Shown: piece after piece, positions 17,580-27,409 of the stretch
Layout: every line of letters begins with the position of its first letter
Position numbering within the stretch: position 1 is the stretch's first letter
Assembly: GCA_014302835.1 (NCBI GenBank)
Contig: CP060294.1
Coordinates: 3,559,067-3,623,066 of the forward strand
Direction: 5' to 3'
DNA: 64,000 nucleotides
Origin: Pedobacter sp. PAMC26386
GTDB taxonomy: Bacteria; Bacteroidota; Bacteroidia; Sphingobacteriales; Sphingobacteriaceae
Notes under the pieces: model-generated
Told to the model about the DNA's origin: nothing
What the model saw: only the letters and a program-made list of their open reading frames with translations
The model's database searches: none
Translations under genes and position numbers: made by a program

Positions 17580-18308
17580 TTAGTGAAACTGCATATAAAT
17601 AAAAGCTGCAATTGCCGCTCCGATAATAGGACCTGCAATTGGTATCCATGCATAAGACCAATCACTGCCCCCCTTGCCTTTAATAGGTACTAACGCATGT
17701 ATGATCCGCGGTGCCAAATCACGTGCAGGATTAATAGCATATCCAGTAGTTCCACCTAATGAAAGACCAATTACCCATACTAAAAAGGCAACTGGAACAG
17801 CACCAACAGAGCCTAAACCAATAGGTATTTTTGTAGGTATAATTTCAGCCCCGGTGATATAGAAAACAGTAAATACTAACACAAATGCGCCAATAATTTC
17901 ACTCGTTATATTGGAGGTATAATTACGGATCGCAGGACCGGTACAAAAACAGGCGAGCATAGCTCCAGGATCATTGTTCCGGTTAAAATGATCTTTATAC
18001 ATGACCCAAACCAGAAATGCACCCATCCCCGCTCCAATCAATTGCGCTGCTATATATGGCAACACGCTTGCCCATGCAAACTTTCCTGCTATGGCTAGAC
18101 CGATAGTTACAGCAGGGTTTAAGTGCGCACCACTATAAGGGCCAGCAACCGTTACCCCTACAAAAACGGCTAATCCCCAGGCTGTGGTAATCACCATCCA
18201 ACCGCCATTATTTCCTTTGGTATCATTTAACACTACGTTGGCCACTACGCCATCGCCTAAAAGTATAAGTAACATCGTACCTATAAGCTCTGCTATGAAT
18301 GGAGTCAT
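17580..18308 (-). CDS. glpF: Glycerol uptake facilitator (MIP/aquaporin family)
   Basis: A 242-residue inner-membrane channel. Both half-helix motifs are present: SGAHLNPAVTIGLA and GYAINPARDLAPR. The Asp after the second NPA-R (NPARD) is typical of glycerol facilitators rather than water-only aquaporins. Six membrane spans are visible. It lies 30 bp downstream of glpK, in the order usual for glycerol operons. Confidence 0.94.
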   Translation of the reverse strand: MTPFIAELIGTMLLILLGDGVVANVVLNDTKGNNGGWMVITTAWGLAVFVGVTVAGPYSGAHLNPAVTIGLAIAGKFAWASVLPYIAAQLIGAGMGAFLVWVMYKDHFNRNNDPGAMLACFCTGPAIRNYTSNITSEIIGAFVLVFTVFYITGAEIIPTKIPIGLGSVGAVPVAFLVWVIGLSLGGTTGYAINPARDLAPRIIHALVPIKGKGGSDWSYAWIPIAGPIIGAAIAAFIYMQFH

Positions 18309-18338
18309 TATAGTAATAATTAAGAGTAAATAATTAGT

Positions 18339-19847
18339 TTATATATTTTCAGGAAGTTCATCATTCCAACTTTGTGTTGCATGAATAGCCCTTTTCCAAT
18401 CCTTAATTCCCTTTTTAATGACTTCAGGATCTCCAGAAGGAACAAATTCTTTCTCTGATTTCCACAGTTGCTGAATCTCCTCTACACTTCCCCAAAAACC
18501 CACAGCTAATCCTGCTAAATAAGCAGCACCTAAAGCAGTAGTTTCCACCACATTCGGACGTATAACCTTACAATTCAATAAATTGGACTGAAACTGCATC
18601 AGCAAATCATTTGCAGTTGCTCCACCATCTACTCTTAATTCCTTAATTTCCATTCCTGCATCCGCTTCCATTGCTTTTAGAACATCCATTGTCTGATAAG
18701 CAATAGATTCAAGCGCTGCAAGAGCAATATGTGCAGAAGTAGTCCCTCTGCTCAAACCCACAATTGTACCTCTGGCATCAGGCTTCCAATATGGGGCGCC
18801 CAAACCGGCAAAAGCTGGCACAAAATAAACACCCTGAGTATCTTTAACACTTGCTGCAAGTTTTTCAACCTCAGCCGATTTCTTAATAATACCCAGGCCA
18901 TCACGCAACCATTGTACAACAGCACCGCCAATAAATATGCTTCCCTCAAATGCATACTGTATTTTTCCGTTGATCTTCCAGGCAACTGTTGTTAGTAAAT
19001 TGTTTTTTGATTCTATAAATTCATCACCAATATTCATCAGCATAAAACAGCCTGTACCATAAGTGTTTTTGACCATAGCTTTATCAATACACATTTGTCC
19101 GAAAAGAGCCGCATGCTGATCTCCTGCGATACCTGCGATGGGTATTTTAGAGGCAAAGATAGTGGTTGTGGTCTCACCATATATTTCACTGGATTGTTTT
19201 ACTTCTGGAAGCATACTTTTTGGAATATCCAGAAGTTCCAGTAATTCATCATCCCATTGCTGGGTACGAATGTTAAAAAGCATGGTACGGCTTGCATTAG
19301 TGATATCCGTAACATGTACATGACCTCTTGTAAATTTCCATACCAGCCAGCTATCTACTGTTCCAAAAGCCAGTTCACCTTTATTTGCTCTATCGCGAGC
19401 CCCTTCAACGTTATCGAGAATCCATTTTATTTTAGTGCCCGAAAAATAGGAATCAATTACCAATCCCGTTTTAGCACGGACTAAATCAGTTTTACCATCT
19501 TTTTTAAGTTGATCACAGAATGCCGCAGTACGCCTATCCTGCCAAACAATCGCATTATAAACTGGCTCACCAGTTGCGCGGTCCCATACAATTGTCGTTT
19601 CACGCTGATTAGTAATACCAATTGCTTTGATATTCGAACCGTTAATACCCATCTTAACGGTTGCTTCTGCAGCTACACTGGCCTGAGTTGACCAAATTTC
19701 ATTAGGATCGTGCTCTACCCATCCTGATTGTGGAAAAATCTGGGTAAATTCCTTTTGTGCTGTAGATTTAATCTGACCTTTATGATCAAAAATAATCGCA
19801 CGCGAGCTCGTTGTGCCCTGGTCCAGAGCCAAAATGTAATCTTCCAT
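18339..19847 (-). CDS. glpK: Glycerol kinase
   Basis: A 502-residue cytoplasmic FGGY-family kinase converting glycerol and ATP to sn-glycerol 3-phosphate. The start [16 protein letters not shown] is the phosphate-1 motif. [12 protein letters not shown] and [13 protein letters not shown] are conserved substrate and adenosine-site stretches, and [14 protein letters not shown] is a C-terminal signature. Full length and intact. It lies 43 bp downstream of glpD and 30 bp upstream of glpF. Confidence 0.97.
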   Translation of the reverse strand: MEDYILALDQGTTSSRAIIFDHKGQIKSTAQKEFTQIFPQSGWVEHDPNEIWSTQASVAAEATVKMGINGSNIKAIGITNQRETTIVWDRATGEPVYNAIVWQDRRTAAFCDQLKKDGKTDLVRAKTGLVIDSYFSGTKIKWILDNVEGARDRANKGELAFGTVDSWLVWKFTRGHVHVTDITNASRTMLFNIRTQQWDDELLELLDIPKSMLPEVKQSSEIYGETTTTIFASKIPIAGIAGDQHAALFGQMCIDKAMVKNTYGTGCFMLMNIGDEFIESKNNLLTTVAWKINGKIQYAFEGSIFIGGAVVQWLRDGLGIIKKSAEVEKLAASVKDTQGVYFVPAFAGLGAPYWKPDARGTIVGLSRGTTSAHIALAALESIAYQTMDVLKAMEADAGMEIKELRVDGGATANDLLMQFQSNLLNCKVIRPNVVETTALGAAYLAGLAVGFWGSVEEIQQLWKSEKEFVPSGDPEVIKKGIKDWKRAIHATQSWNDELPENI

Positions 19848-19890
19848 AACTTTATTGATTTATATTGGTTTAATTGACGCTAAACAATTT

Positions 19891-21477
19891 CTATTCAGGG
19901 GTATAAGGCTCAAGTAAATAAGATTGAGCTAATTTTATAAAGGCTTTGACCTGCTCGTTTTCCCAGGTTTCATCATAGCGCAGTTCCGAAGCCACTAATT
20001 TTGCTACAGCAGGAGCCATATCTATTGCCGCACGTGCATCCAAAAACAAAGCTCTTACCCTTCTGGCCAGAATATCTTCTACTGTACGAGCCATTTCATG
20101 TCTCACACCCCAGATTACTTCCGCTTTGATATAAGGTAAGCGAACATGCAATTTCTCTTTCCATTCTGGGTTATCTTCGCCTAAAGCCAAAACAGCTGCT
20201 TCATCACTACCATAAACATATAAATGATCATTGCGGTCTACATCTGCTTTGCTACCATGGATAGAAAGTTCCTTTGTTTTTGTAGGACGAGGAGTTAGTT
20301 TACCCACTTCAATTGCCTTATCAATTGTATCCTGTCCCATTCTGCGATATGTTGTCCATTTACCACCAGTAATCGTAATCAGACCAGACGCAGTAACTAT
20401 CAGTTTATGACTTCTTGAAATTTCTTTTGTTTTTGAAGAACCGTCTTCAGGAGCTGCCAAAGGACGCAAACCTGCAAAAACACTTAATACATCCTTACGC
20501 GTAGGTGCTTTAACCAAGTATTTAGCTGCTGTACGTAAAATAAATTCGATTTCTTCTTCCAATGCTACTGGCTCCAGACTATGTTTATCCAGTGGTGTAT
20601 CCGTAGTTCCTACGACTAATTTATCGTGCCACGGCACAACAAATAATACCCTGCCATCATCCGTTTTGGGGATCATAATAGCGTCTTCACCTGGCATAAA
20701 TGTGCGTTCAATTACAAGGTGTACCCCCTGACTGGATCTGACCAATGGTTTTTTACCCGGCTTATCCATTTGTAAAAGATCATCTACAAATACTCCAGTC
20801 GCATTGATAACTGTTTTACCTTTCAGCCTATAGGATACGCCCGATTCTACATCAGTTGCAACAACACCAGCTACTTTATCCTGCGCATCTTTAATTAAAC
20901 TTGTCACCCGGATATAATTCAAAATCGTAGCACCCTGCTCCAAACTTGTTTGAGCCAGATTTACTGCCAGACGGGCATCATCAAACTGTCCATCATGATA
21001 AACTACTCCTCCATATAAATTTTCGGGTTGTATGGTCGATAGCTTACTGATTACATCCTTCTTAGAAATATGTTTTGCACGGCCAAAACCAAGTTTTCCT
21101 GCTAAAAGATCATAAAGGGTTAACCCAATTGTATAAAAGGCACCGCCCCACCATTCGTAATTAGGAATAATGAATGATTCATTTTTCACCAAATGGGCTG
21201 CGTTTTTCAAAAGTAAACCACGTTCATATAATGCCTCTCTTACCAAACCTATATCACCCTGCGCTAAATAACGTACGCCACCGTGAACTAATTTGGTACT
21301 TCGGCTGGAGGTCCCCTTTGCAAAATCAGCCTGCTCTAATAATAATGTTTGATAACCACGGCTTGCTGCATCAAGCGCTGCACCTAAACCTGTTGCTCCA
21401 CCACCCACTACAATTACATCCCAAATTTTTTCCGCATCAACAATATTTTCTACGAGTTCTTTTCTGCTTTTGTTCAT
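19891..21477 (-). CDS. glpD: Aerobic glycerol-3-phosphate dehydrogenase
   Basis: A 528-residue FAD enzyme that oxidises glycerol 3-phosphate to dihydroxyacetone phosphate and passes electrons to the quinone pool at the inner membrane. The FAD-binding Rossmann motif is VIVVGGGATGLGAALDAASR at residues about 21-40. SRSTKLVHGGVRYL and TGGKWTTYRRM are the conserved DAO-family/GlpD segments, and a C-terminal helical domain follows. It is the first gene of the glp operon, with two DeoR-type candidate operators upstream. Confidence 0.96.
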   Translation of the reverse strand: MNKSRKELVENIVDAEKIWDVIVVGGGATGLGAALDAASRGYQTLLLEQADFAKGTSSRSTKLVHGGVRYLAQGDIGLVREALYERGLLLKNAAHLVKNESFIIPNYEWWGGAFYTIGLTLYDLLAGKLGFGRAKHISKKDVISKLSTIQPENLYGGVVYHDGQFDDARLAVNLAQTSLEQGATILNYIRVTSLIKDAQDKVAGVVATDVESGVSYRLKGKTVINATGVFVDDLLQMDKPGKKPLVRSSQGVHLVIERTFMPGEDAIMIPKTDDGRVLFVVPWHDKLVVGTTDTPLDKHSLEPVALEEEIEFILRTAAKYLVKAPTRKDVLSVFAGLRPLAAPEDGSSKTKEISRSHKLIVTASGLITITGGKWTTYRRMGQDTIDKAIEVGKLTPRPTKTKELSIHGSKADVDRNDHLYVYGSDEAAVLALGEDNPEWKEKLHVRLPYIKAEVIWGVRHEMARTVEDILARRVRALFLDARAAIDMAPAVAKLVASELRYDETWENEQVKAFIKLAQSYLLEPYTPE

Positions 21478-21506
21478 CTCTGATGACCTCCTTATATTTT
21501 ATAACG

Positions 21507-21522
21507 ATTTGTTTCGCTTTGT
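21507..21522. promoter_or_regulatory. Candidate DeoR/GlpR-type operator near glpD
   Basis: ATTTGTTTCGCTTTGT contains spaced TTTG/TTTC units like operators of DeoR-family sugar regulators. It is 30 bp upstream of the glpD start and is related, in inverse orientation, to the site at 21656. Assignment is by motif likeness only. Confidence 0.4.
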
Positions 21523-21655
21523 ATACCAAATTTATAAAATAAAACATTTCAAAACAAATTAAAATGAATAAGAACCTTCATTAATTTCAAAAAGAATGAA
21601 AAACACCATATAAAGAATGTTTATCGACAAAAAGAAGAAAACAAAACCCATGAAT

Positions 21656-21671
21656 CGAAACAAAACGAAAC
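21656..21671. promoter_or_regulatory. Second candidate DeoR/GlpR-type operator
   Basis: CGAAACAAAACGAAAC is a tandem GAAAC repeat, the complement of TTTCG-type DeoR operator units. It lies between the divergent glpD and regulator genes, about 90 bp before the regulator ATG. Confidence 0.4.
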
Positions 21672-21722
21672 ACATAGTAAAATATATAAGCGCCTGTTTT
21701 AAGAAAACTTACGGTTTTTGCT

Positions 21723-21730
21723 TATTTTTG
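21723..21730 (+). promoter_or_regulatory. Predicted -7 promoter box (TATTTTTG) of the DeoR-family regulator
   Basis: An exact TAnnTTTG match, 31 nt before the regulator ATG and downstream of the candidate operator at 21656. Confidence 0.55.
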
Positions 21731-21761
21731 ATCTCAACGACCTCAACGCAACCGAATTAGA

Positions 21762-22538
21762 ATGAAGAGTATAACCGAAAGACATCAATTAATTTTAAAA
21801 AAGCTCCAGGACACTGGAGTTGTTAACGTACAGGAACTCAGTACACAAATGAAAGTATCAGATGTTACCATTCGGAAGGACCTGAAGCTTCTTGAAGATA
21901 AGAAATTGCTTTTCCGAACCCATGGTGGCGGCTCTAAAACAAATCCCTATACCAATGATAAACCGGTTGCTGAGAAAGAACAGATACATGCAGACAAGAA
22001 AAGACTGATTGCTATTGCTGCTGCAGAAATGATTGGCCACAATGATTCTATCATTATTGCTTCGGGAACCTCCATGTTAGCCCTGGCAAGAGCTATACAT
22101 CCAGAAAAACATCTGACTGTAATTACCTCGGCTTTAAATGTTGCACTGGAATTATCACACCACTTGCATGTAGAAGTTTTACAACTTGGCGGGCAGCTCA
22201 GACAGAACTCCTCTTCAGTTATGGGCCCTTATGCTGAACAGATTTTAGCAGATGTTTCTTGTAGCATGCTCTTTTTGGGGGTAGATGGGATTGATCTTGA
22301 AACAGGATTAACCACGACAAGCCTGATGGAAGCCCGCCTGAATCAAAAAATGATTAATGCAGCGCAAGTTACGGTCGTACTGGCAGACAGCTCCAAAATG
22401 GGTAAACGGGGTTTAGGAAAAATCTGTTCACTTGACCAGATTCAGCATATCATTACCGACGACGGAATATCACCGGCACTGGTTAAACTCATGGAGAACA
22501 AAGGCATCAGCGTCACCATCGTTAAAGAAAAAAATTAG
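21762..22538 (+). CDS. DeoR/GlpR family transcriptional regulator
   Basis: A 258-residue repressor. The N-terminal DeoR helix-turn-helix spans residues 1-57 (ITERHQLILKKLQDTG, VSDVTIRKDLKLLE). The C-terminal DeoRC domain, which binds phosphosugar-like effectors, has the conserved SGTSMLALARAI and LGVDGIDLETGLTT. Its divergent position next to glpD and the two DeoR-type candidate operators between them make it the likely repressor of the glycerol operon, with glycerol 3-phosphate as probable inducer (inference). Confidence 0.9.
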   Translation: MKSITERHQLILKKLQDTGVVNVQELSTQMKVSDVTIRKDLKLLEDKKLLFRTHGGGSKTNPYTNDKPVAEKEQIHADKKRLIAIAAAEMIGHNDSIIIASGTSMLALARAIHPEKHLTVITSALNVALELSHHLHVEVLQLGGQLRQNSSSVMGPYAEQILADVSCSMLFLGVDGIDLETGLTTTSLMEARLNQKMINAAQVTVVLADSSKMGKRGLGKICSLDQIQHIITDDGISPALVKLMENKGISVTIVKEKN

Positions 22539-22541
22539 TTT

Positions 22542-23093
22542 TTAAAGTTCAACCCTGCAACGTTCACGGCTTAATGCATCCATAAAACTATGGTGTTCAT
22601 AAGCCGTTTGCTTTAACATAGCTTCATCTTTTTTATAGGTATTTTTAAGTTCTTTCCTATTCATTGCCTGAAAGAACCGTCTGATATCTTCGCGACTTTT
22701 CAAAATCAACGCAGGCACTTCTTTTGGCTTATTATCTTCTCCAATAGCCACCATTGTAAAGTAACTCGTATTAGTATGCTTGATTACATGCGTTTTAAGA
22801 TTTTCAGAAATCACTCTGATTCCAATAATCATAGATGTTTTTCCGACATAATTTACAGAGGCCATTAAAGAAACTATTTCACCCACCTCTACCGGTGCCA
22901 GAAAATCAACCACATCGATAGACGCAGTGATGCAATATCCATCTGCATGTTTCGCTGCACATACATAAGCCACTTTATCCATTAACCCAAGGATAATACC
23001 TCCGTGTATTTTACCCCCAAAATTTGAATAAGACGGAATCATCAACTCTGTCAGGGTAACCTGAGAATTTGCAACTGGTTTATACTCTGACAT
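22542..23093 (-). CDS. Acyl-CoA thioesterase (hotdog fold)
   Basis: A 183-residue cytoplasmic hotdog-fold enzyme of the BACH/YciA type, hydrolysing acyl-CoA to free fatty acid and CoA. The catalytic region is FGGKIHGGIILGLMDKVAYV, and the long central helix is followed by ASIDVVDFLAPVEVGEIVSL. Length is normal, with a C-terminal tail of about 50 residues. It ends 3 bp after the convergent DeoR gene. Chain-length preference is unknown. Confidence 0.88.
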   Translation of the reverse strand: MSEYKPVANSQVTLTELMIPSYSNFGGKIHGGIILGLMDKVAYVCAAKHADGYCITASIDVVDFLAPVEVGEIVSLMASVNYVGKTSMIIGIRVISENLKTHVIKHTNTSYFTMVAIGEDNKPKEVPALILKSREDIRRFFQAMNRKELKNTYKKDEAMLKQTAYEHHSFMDALSRERCRVEL

Positions 23094-23186
23094 GTCTATT
23101 TTTTTGACCGCAATTTAGCCTTTTTTGTAAAACAGGCAAATTTGAAAGGCATGATTATTGATCGAAAAGAAAATAAATACTTGTAC

Positions 23187-23675
23187 ATGACGATTGCCAA
23201 AAACCGCTTTAATTACGTTGCATTTCTAGTCAATATACTGATCACGCTCAGTTTTGGTCTCGTGGGTGGTCTGCTTACCCAGCAAACAATTAAAACATGG
23301 TACCCTTTAATTCAAAAGCCTTCATTCAACCCACCAAACTGGTTATTTGGCCCGGTATGGTCTTTATTATTTATCATCATCGGGATTTCTGCTTACCTGA
23401 TCTGGTCTAAAAGACAACAAATCACACACTTTCCAAGAACTATAGCTATTTATTTTATTCAGCTTATTCTAAATCTCTGCTGGTCCTACTTATTCTTTTA
23501 TCATCACCTTATAGGCGCTTCTCTGATAGAGATTATTGCCTTACTGGCAGCCATACTGGTAAATGGCATAGTTTTTTATAGGATTGACAAAACTGCCGGA
23601 TTACTTTTTATTCCCTATTTTCTATGGGTAAGTTTTGCAACACTGCTTACTTATAACATTTATATACTGAATTAA
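23187..23675 (+). CDS. TspO/MBR family protein
   Basis: A 162-residue, five-helix membrane protein from this ATG. The TspO hallmark region is KPSFNPPNWLFGPVWSLLF, which places conserved Pro and Trp residues at the start of helix 2. In-frame starts at TTG 23142 and ATG 23151 would add a charged N-terminal tail that family members lack; a near-consensus -7 box at about 23137-23144 also favours 23187. TspO proteins bind tetrapyrroles and influence stress and porphyrin handling. There is no operon partner to specify the role. Confidence 0.88.
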   Translation: MTIAKNRFNYVAFLVNILITLSFGLVGGLLTQQTIKTWYPLIQKPSFNPPNWLFGPVWSLLFIIIGISAYLIWSKRQQITHFPRTIAIYFIQLILNLCWSYLFFYHHLIGASLIEIIALLAAILVNGIVFYRIDKTAGLLFIPYFLWVSFATLLTYNIYILN

Positions 23676-23730
23676 AAGAATTTTGAACAGACTCTTACTC
23701 CTTCTAAAAGAAAACCTGTAATTTAGGAAG

Positions 23731-24737
23731 GTGATCTCCTTAAAAAAGCTACTTACTGGTTTACTTTGTTTTTGTGCACTTTATGGAAATGCACAAAAGG
23801 TAGGATTAGTTCTCAGTGGTGGTGGAGCTAAAGGATTAGCCCATATTGGCACACTGAAGGCCCTTGAAGAAAATCACATTCCGATTGACTATATCACTGG
23901 AACTTCAATGGGCGGCATTGTAGGTGCACTTTACGCTGCCGGATATTCCCCCACACAAATTGAAAAAATAGCACTGACCAACGATTTTCAGGATTGGGTA
24001 AGCGGCCGGTTTAAAAGCGACTACAGTTTCTTTTTTCAAAAAAGCAGCGCCAATGCTTCATTGATTACTGCGAAACTTTCGGTTGATACAGCTTTGCGGG
24101 TAAACTTCCGGTCCAACCTGGTAAATGATATCCCTTTAAACTTCGCACTGATTGAACTCCTCTCACAGGCCTCAGCAATAGCAAAAGATAACTTCGACAA
24201 TCTTCTTGTGCCTTATCGGTGTATGGTCTCTGATGTGTTTTCACAAACCAGTATCACTGTAAAAAGCGGCAGCCTTGCGGAAGCAGTCAGGGCAACTATG
24301 ACCGTCCCATTAATCTACAGACCAATTAAACTAGACAATAAATACGTGTTTGATGGTGGATTATACAATAATTTTCCTGCCGATGTAATGCAGAAAGAAT
24401 TCAAACCTGACTACATTATCGGGGCAAATGTATCTTCAAAAAACTTCAAAGAATATCCTAAAAGCGGAGATGAACGGCTGATCAACCGGTTGATGCTTTT
24501 CATGTTCTTATCCAAATCAGATTCTACATTAATCGGAAAAAACGGCATCTATATACAGCCCGATTTGCAGGATTTTAGCTCCAGCAACTTTACTCCTGTC
24601 GCCGAACTAATCAAACAGGGATACGATGCAACCATGGCAGATATGCCTAAAATACTAAAATCAGTACAGCGAAGAGTAAGTAAGGAAGAAATCGGGCTCA
24701 AAAGAAACAGCTTTAACAATAAGAAACCGCAGCTGGT
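23731..24737 (+). pseudogene. Patatin-like phospholipase autotransporter (type Vd), 5' part, interrupted by IS21
   Basis: Starts at GTG 23731 with a signal peptide (about 1-21, ending LYGNAQ). A complete patatin domain follows: oxyanion motif GGGAKG at 30-35, nucleophile Ser59 in GTSMGG, and catalytic Asp208 in FDGGLYNN. Coding continues to NKKPQLV, where the IS begins. In the disrupted state translation reads 21 codons into the IS and stops at 24801, giving a 356-residue protein with an intact lipase domain but no barrel. Joining 24737 to 27410 restores one 772-codon frame (2319 nt, a multiple of three) with patatin, POTRA and barrel parts as in PlpD-like type Vd autotransporters. Confidence 0.88.
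24730..24737 (+). repeat. Target-site duplication of the IS21 element, left copy
   Basis: CAGCTGGT, repeated at 27402-27409. The reading frame is the same at both copies (codons CAG CTG GTx), so deleting one copy with the element rebuilds the host gene exactly. A 7-bp AGCTGGT reading of the duplication is also possible. Confidence 0.8.
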
Positions 24738-24741
24738 GGAT

Positions 24742-24909
24742 ATTCCACTACAAATGGGACCACCTAATGGTGCAATGTATCCCACCAAGTTCGGGGCCTA
24801 GCGTAACAGTAAAAAGGTTATAATTTGATCAATTATTCCGCTGGAAAGTACCCCACCAGAAATAGTTGAATTTGTAAAGGACTGACATTCCGGCACAAAG
24901 TACCCCACC
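24742..24909 (+). repeat. Three tandemly placed 23-bp terminal repeats of the IS21 left end
   Basis: Copies at 24742-24764, 24835-24857 and 24887-24909 share ATTCC, an AAA block and CCACC; the inner two share AAAGTACCCCACC exactly. IS21-family elements typically carry such repeated transposase-binding sites near their ends. Confidence 0.75.
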
Positions 24910-24985
24910 TTTACGCACCTGTTTCCACTAAGAGAGAGTTAAGGGCTAATACCTAGGTTTGGTTAGTATTACCTAATCCGAAAGT

Positions 24986-26557
24986 ATGGCCAACAAACTG
25001 CTTAGTATGAACAAAATAAGACAGATACTCATTTTTTTTGAACGGGGGGCCTCCCTGAGGTCCATAGAGAATGAGCTTAAGACAAACAGAAAAACGATTA
25101 GGCGTTATCGCGATAAATTTCAGCAAACAGGCCATAGTTTTACTGCATTACTCCAATTAAAGGACCATCAGCTTGATGAAATCCTGGGGCTTAGCAAGCC
25201 AAAGGTAATTGAATACCCTGAGCCCCGTAAAGCTTACTTCTCTAGTCAATTAAGCTATTATCATGAAGAATTAGCCAGGGAGGGTGTAAGCCGTCAATTG
25301 CTGTGGGGAGAATACATCAAAGACAATCCTTCGGGCTATAAATACTCCATGTTTTGTGAACTTTTACGGGAGCATAATAAAGTTCGTAATGCTGTAATGC
25401 GTTTTGAACACCGTCCAGCAGAGATGATGCAGGTTGATTTTGCAGGAGCCCCGCTTCATTATGTGGATACTTTAACCGGAGAGCTCGTAGCCTGTCCTGT
25501 TTTTATCGCTGCATTGCCCTTCAGCAGCTATGGTTATGTGGAAGCCTTACCGAATGCAAAACTTCCCCAGGTAGTAAAAGCATTGAATAATACCCTGGAG
25601 TATCTGGGTGGGGTACCATTAGGTGCCAAATCGGATAACATGAAGCAATGGGTAACCAAGAGCTGCAGGTATGAGCCAACCTTTACAGATATGTTAGCAC
25701 AATGGGCCAGCCACAACAACATTGCTTTATATGCCTCAAGGCCCTACAAGCCAAAGGATAAGCCAGCCGTAGAGAACTCGGTGAAGATTGCTTACCTGCG
25801 TATTTATGCTACGTTACGGAACCAGACTTTCTATAGCCTGGCTGAGCTGAATAAGGCCATAAAAGAGAAGTTGGAGCTGCATCATAAAATGAACTTTCAG
25901 AAAAAGACCATCAGTCGTGAAGAATTATTCATGGAACAGGAAAAGTCACATTTACAGGCACTTCCCCAATCGAGCTATACGATCAAACACTATACAAAAT
26001 CAAAAGTTCAGAAGAACTACCATGTAATTGTTGGTGAAGACTGGCACTTTTACAGCGTTCCCTGCCGCTATATCGGTAAAGAGGTGCGTATTACATATTG
26101 TGCTGACACCGTTGAGATCTACCACGATAGCCACCGGATTGCCCTGCACACCAGAAGTTACCGGAGCCATCACTATACCACTATTAAGGAACACATGCCA
26201 GAATCCCATCAGGCATTCTCAGCGCAGCGTGGCTGGAGCCCGGAATATTACCTGCAAAAAGCAACGGATAATGGCCCCAGCACTTATGACTTCATGATGA
26301 AAATCATGGAAAGCAAGCAGGTTATTGAGCAGGCCTATTCCTCTTGCATGGGCATACTCCGGCTGATCAAGGCCTATGGTCCCATTCGTACCGAAGCGGC
26401 CTGTAAAAGAGGATTAAAAGGATCAAAGTTCCGCTATACAGTTATAAAAAACATCCTGGAGAACAATATGGATCAGTTGGAAGATCAACCCTGTCAGGAA
26501 TACCGTATTCCGGTTCATGTCAACCTAAGAGGTCCGGAAACCTATCATAACAACTAA
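24986..26557 (+). CDS. istA: IS21 family transposase IstA
   Basis: A 523-residue DDE transposase. The N-terminal helix-turn-helix is at about 5-55 (QILIFFERGASLRSIENEL). The catalytic core shows Asp in MMQVDFAGAPL, Asp in GAKSDNMKQWV and Glu in KPAVENSVKIAY. A beta-rich C-terminal Mu-type domain follows. Length is normal for the family. It precedes istB by 14 bp. Confidence 0.95.
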   Translation: MANKLLSMNKIRQILIFFERGASLRSIENELKTNRKTIRRYRDKFQQTGHSFTALLQLKDHQLDEILGLSKPKVIEYPEPRKAYFSSQLSYYHEELAREGVSRQLLWGEYIKDNPSGYKYSMFCELLREHNKVRNAVMRFEHRPAEMMQVDFAGAPLHYVDTLTGELVACPVFIAALPFSSYGYVEALPNAKLPQVVKALNNTLEYLGGVPLGAKSDNMKQWVTKSCRYEPTFTDMLAQWASHNNIALYASRPYKPKDKPAVENSVKIAYLRIYATLRNQTFYSLAELNKAIKEKLELHHKMNFQKKTISREELFMEQEKSHLQALPQSSYTIKHYTKSKVQKNYHVIVGEDWHFYSVPCRYIGKEVRITYCADTVEIYHDSHRIALHTRSYRSHHYTTIKEHMPESHQAFSAQRGWSPEYYLQKATDNGPSTYDFMMKIMESKQVIEQAYSSCMGILRLIKAYGPIRTEAACKRGLKGSKFRYTVIKNILENNMDQLEDQPCQEYRIPVHVNLRGPETYHNN

Positions 26558-26571
26558 AAAACACTTTAAAA

Positions 26572-27303
26572 ATGAATACACAAAACACATTAGGGCAGTT
26601 AAAAACGCTCAAACTAAATGGGATGGCTAAACGTTACGAGGCCATTCTTTCACTTCCTGTACACGAGCTGCAGGATGTGCACTCCCTGTTAGGGATAATC
26701 ACCCAGGCAGAGGTAGAGCACCGGGACCACACCCGCACAAAAATGCTGCTTAAAGTGAGTAAGCTCCGTTATCATGCCCTCCCTGAAGACATACTTTGTA
26801 ATGCGGAAAGGGGAATTACCAGGGAACAGGTACTGAGATTATCTGATGGAATGTTCATTGAAAAAGGACAAAATGTACTCATATCCGGTGCGACTGGTTG
26901 CGGTAAAAGTTTTCTGGCCTGCGCTCTGGGACGCAGTGCCTGCCTGCTTGGATACCGAACCTTATACTTTAGCATGAACAAGTTTCTGGAGGCGCTGGCC
27001 CAGGCCAGGCTGGATGGAACTTACCTGAAGTGGATAAAGGGTATTTCAGCCAACCGCTTGCTCATACTGGATGACTTTGGACTCAAAGAACTCACCAATG
27101 ATGCTCGGATTGCACTGTTGGATATCCTGGAGGACAGGTATGGTAATGGGGCCACCATCATTACTTCTCAGCTCCCTACAGACAGCTGGTATACTTTCAT
27201 TGATGAACCAACGTTAGCCGATGCAATAATGGACAGATTGTCAGCTTCTGCACATAGAATTACTTTAACTGGAAAGTCTCTGAGGAATAAAAAAAATCAT
27301 TAG
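26572..27303 (+). CDS. istB: IS21-like element helper ATPase IstB
   Basis: A 243-residue AAA+ ATPase that prepares target DNA for IstA. Walker A is GATGCGKS, Walker B is RLLILDDFG, and sensor/arginine regions follow (TIITSQLPTDSWY). DnaC/DnaA-like fold. Complete, with family-typical length. Confidence 0.95.
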   Translation: MNTQNTLGQLKTLKLNGMAKRYEAILSLPVHELQDVHSLLGIITQAEVEHRDHTRTKMLLKVSKLRYHALPEDILCNAERGITREQVLRLSDGMFIEKGQNVLISGATGCGKSFLACALGRSACLLGYRTLYFSMNKFLEALAQARLDGTYLKWIKGISANRLLILDDFGLKELTNDARIALLDILEDRYGNGATIITSQLPTDSWYTFIDEPTLADAIMDRLSASAHRITLTGKSLRNKKNH

Positions 27304-27344
27304 GTTTACACACACCATTCTCGCTTAATAGCGACAGGTTCCGA

Positions 27345-27391
27345 CCCCGAACTTGGTGGGATACATTGCACCATTAGGTGGTCCCATTTGT
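27345..27391 (-). repeat. Right copy of the 47-bp inverted repeat of the IS21 element
   Basis: Exact reverse complement of 24750-24796. Two inverted copies near the ends are expected for a cut-and-paste element; perfect identity over 47 bp is longer than a minimal transposase site. Confidence 0.85.
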
Positions 27392-27401
27392 GCGGAATAT
27401 C

Positions 27402-27409
27402 CAGCTGGT
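27402..27409 (+). repeat. Target-site duplication of the IS21 element, right copy
   Basis: CAGCTGGT, identical to 24730-24737, directly following the right end GGAATATC of the element. Confidence 0.8.

Larger units (their letters stand above)
24738..27401 (+). mobile_element. Complete IS21-family insertion sequence (istA-istB)
   Basis: About 2664 bp. Outer ends begin GGATATTCC and finish GGAATATCC, and a 47-bp perfect inverted repeat lies just inside (24750-24796 and 27345-27391). Multiple internal copies of a 23-bp terminal repeat occur at the left end. It carries both genes expected of the family, istA and istB, with no visible damage, so it may be active. It sits in the patatin autotransporter gene in the same orientation. 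Confidence 0.93.

Noticed and set aside
21174..21542. 122-codon plus-strand ORF over the start of glpD
   Set aside because: Antisense shadow of the FAD-binding region of glpD, with unnatural composition.
24835..24909. Possible CRISPR-like repeats
   Set aside because: Only a few copies, no regular spacers, and they are explained as IS21 terminal binding sites.
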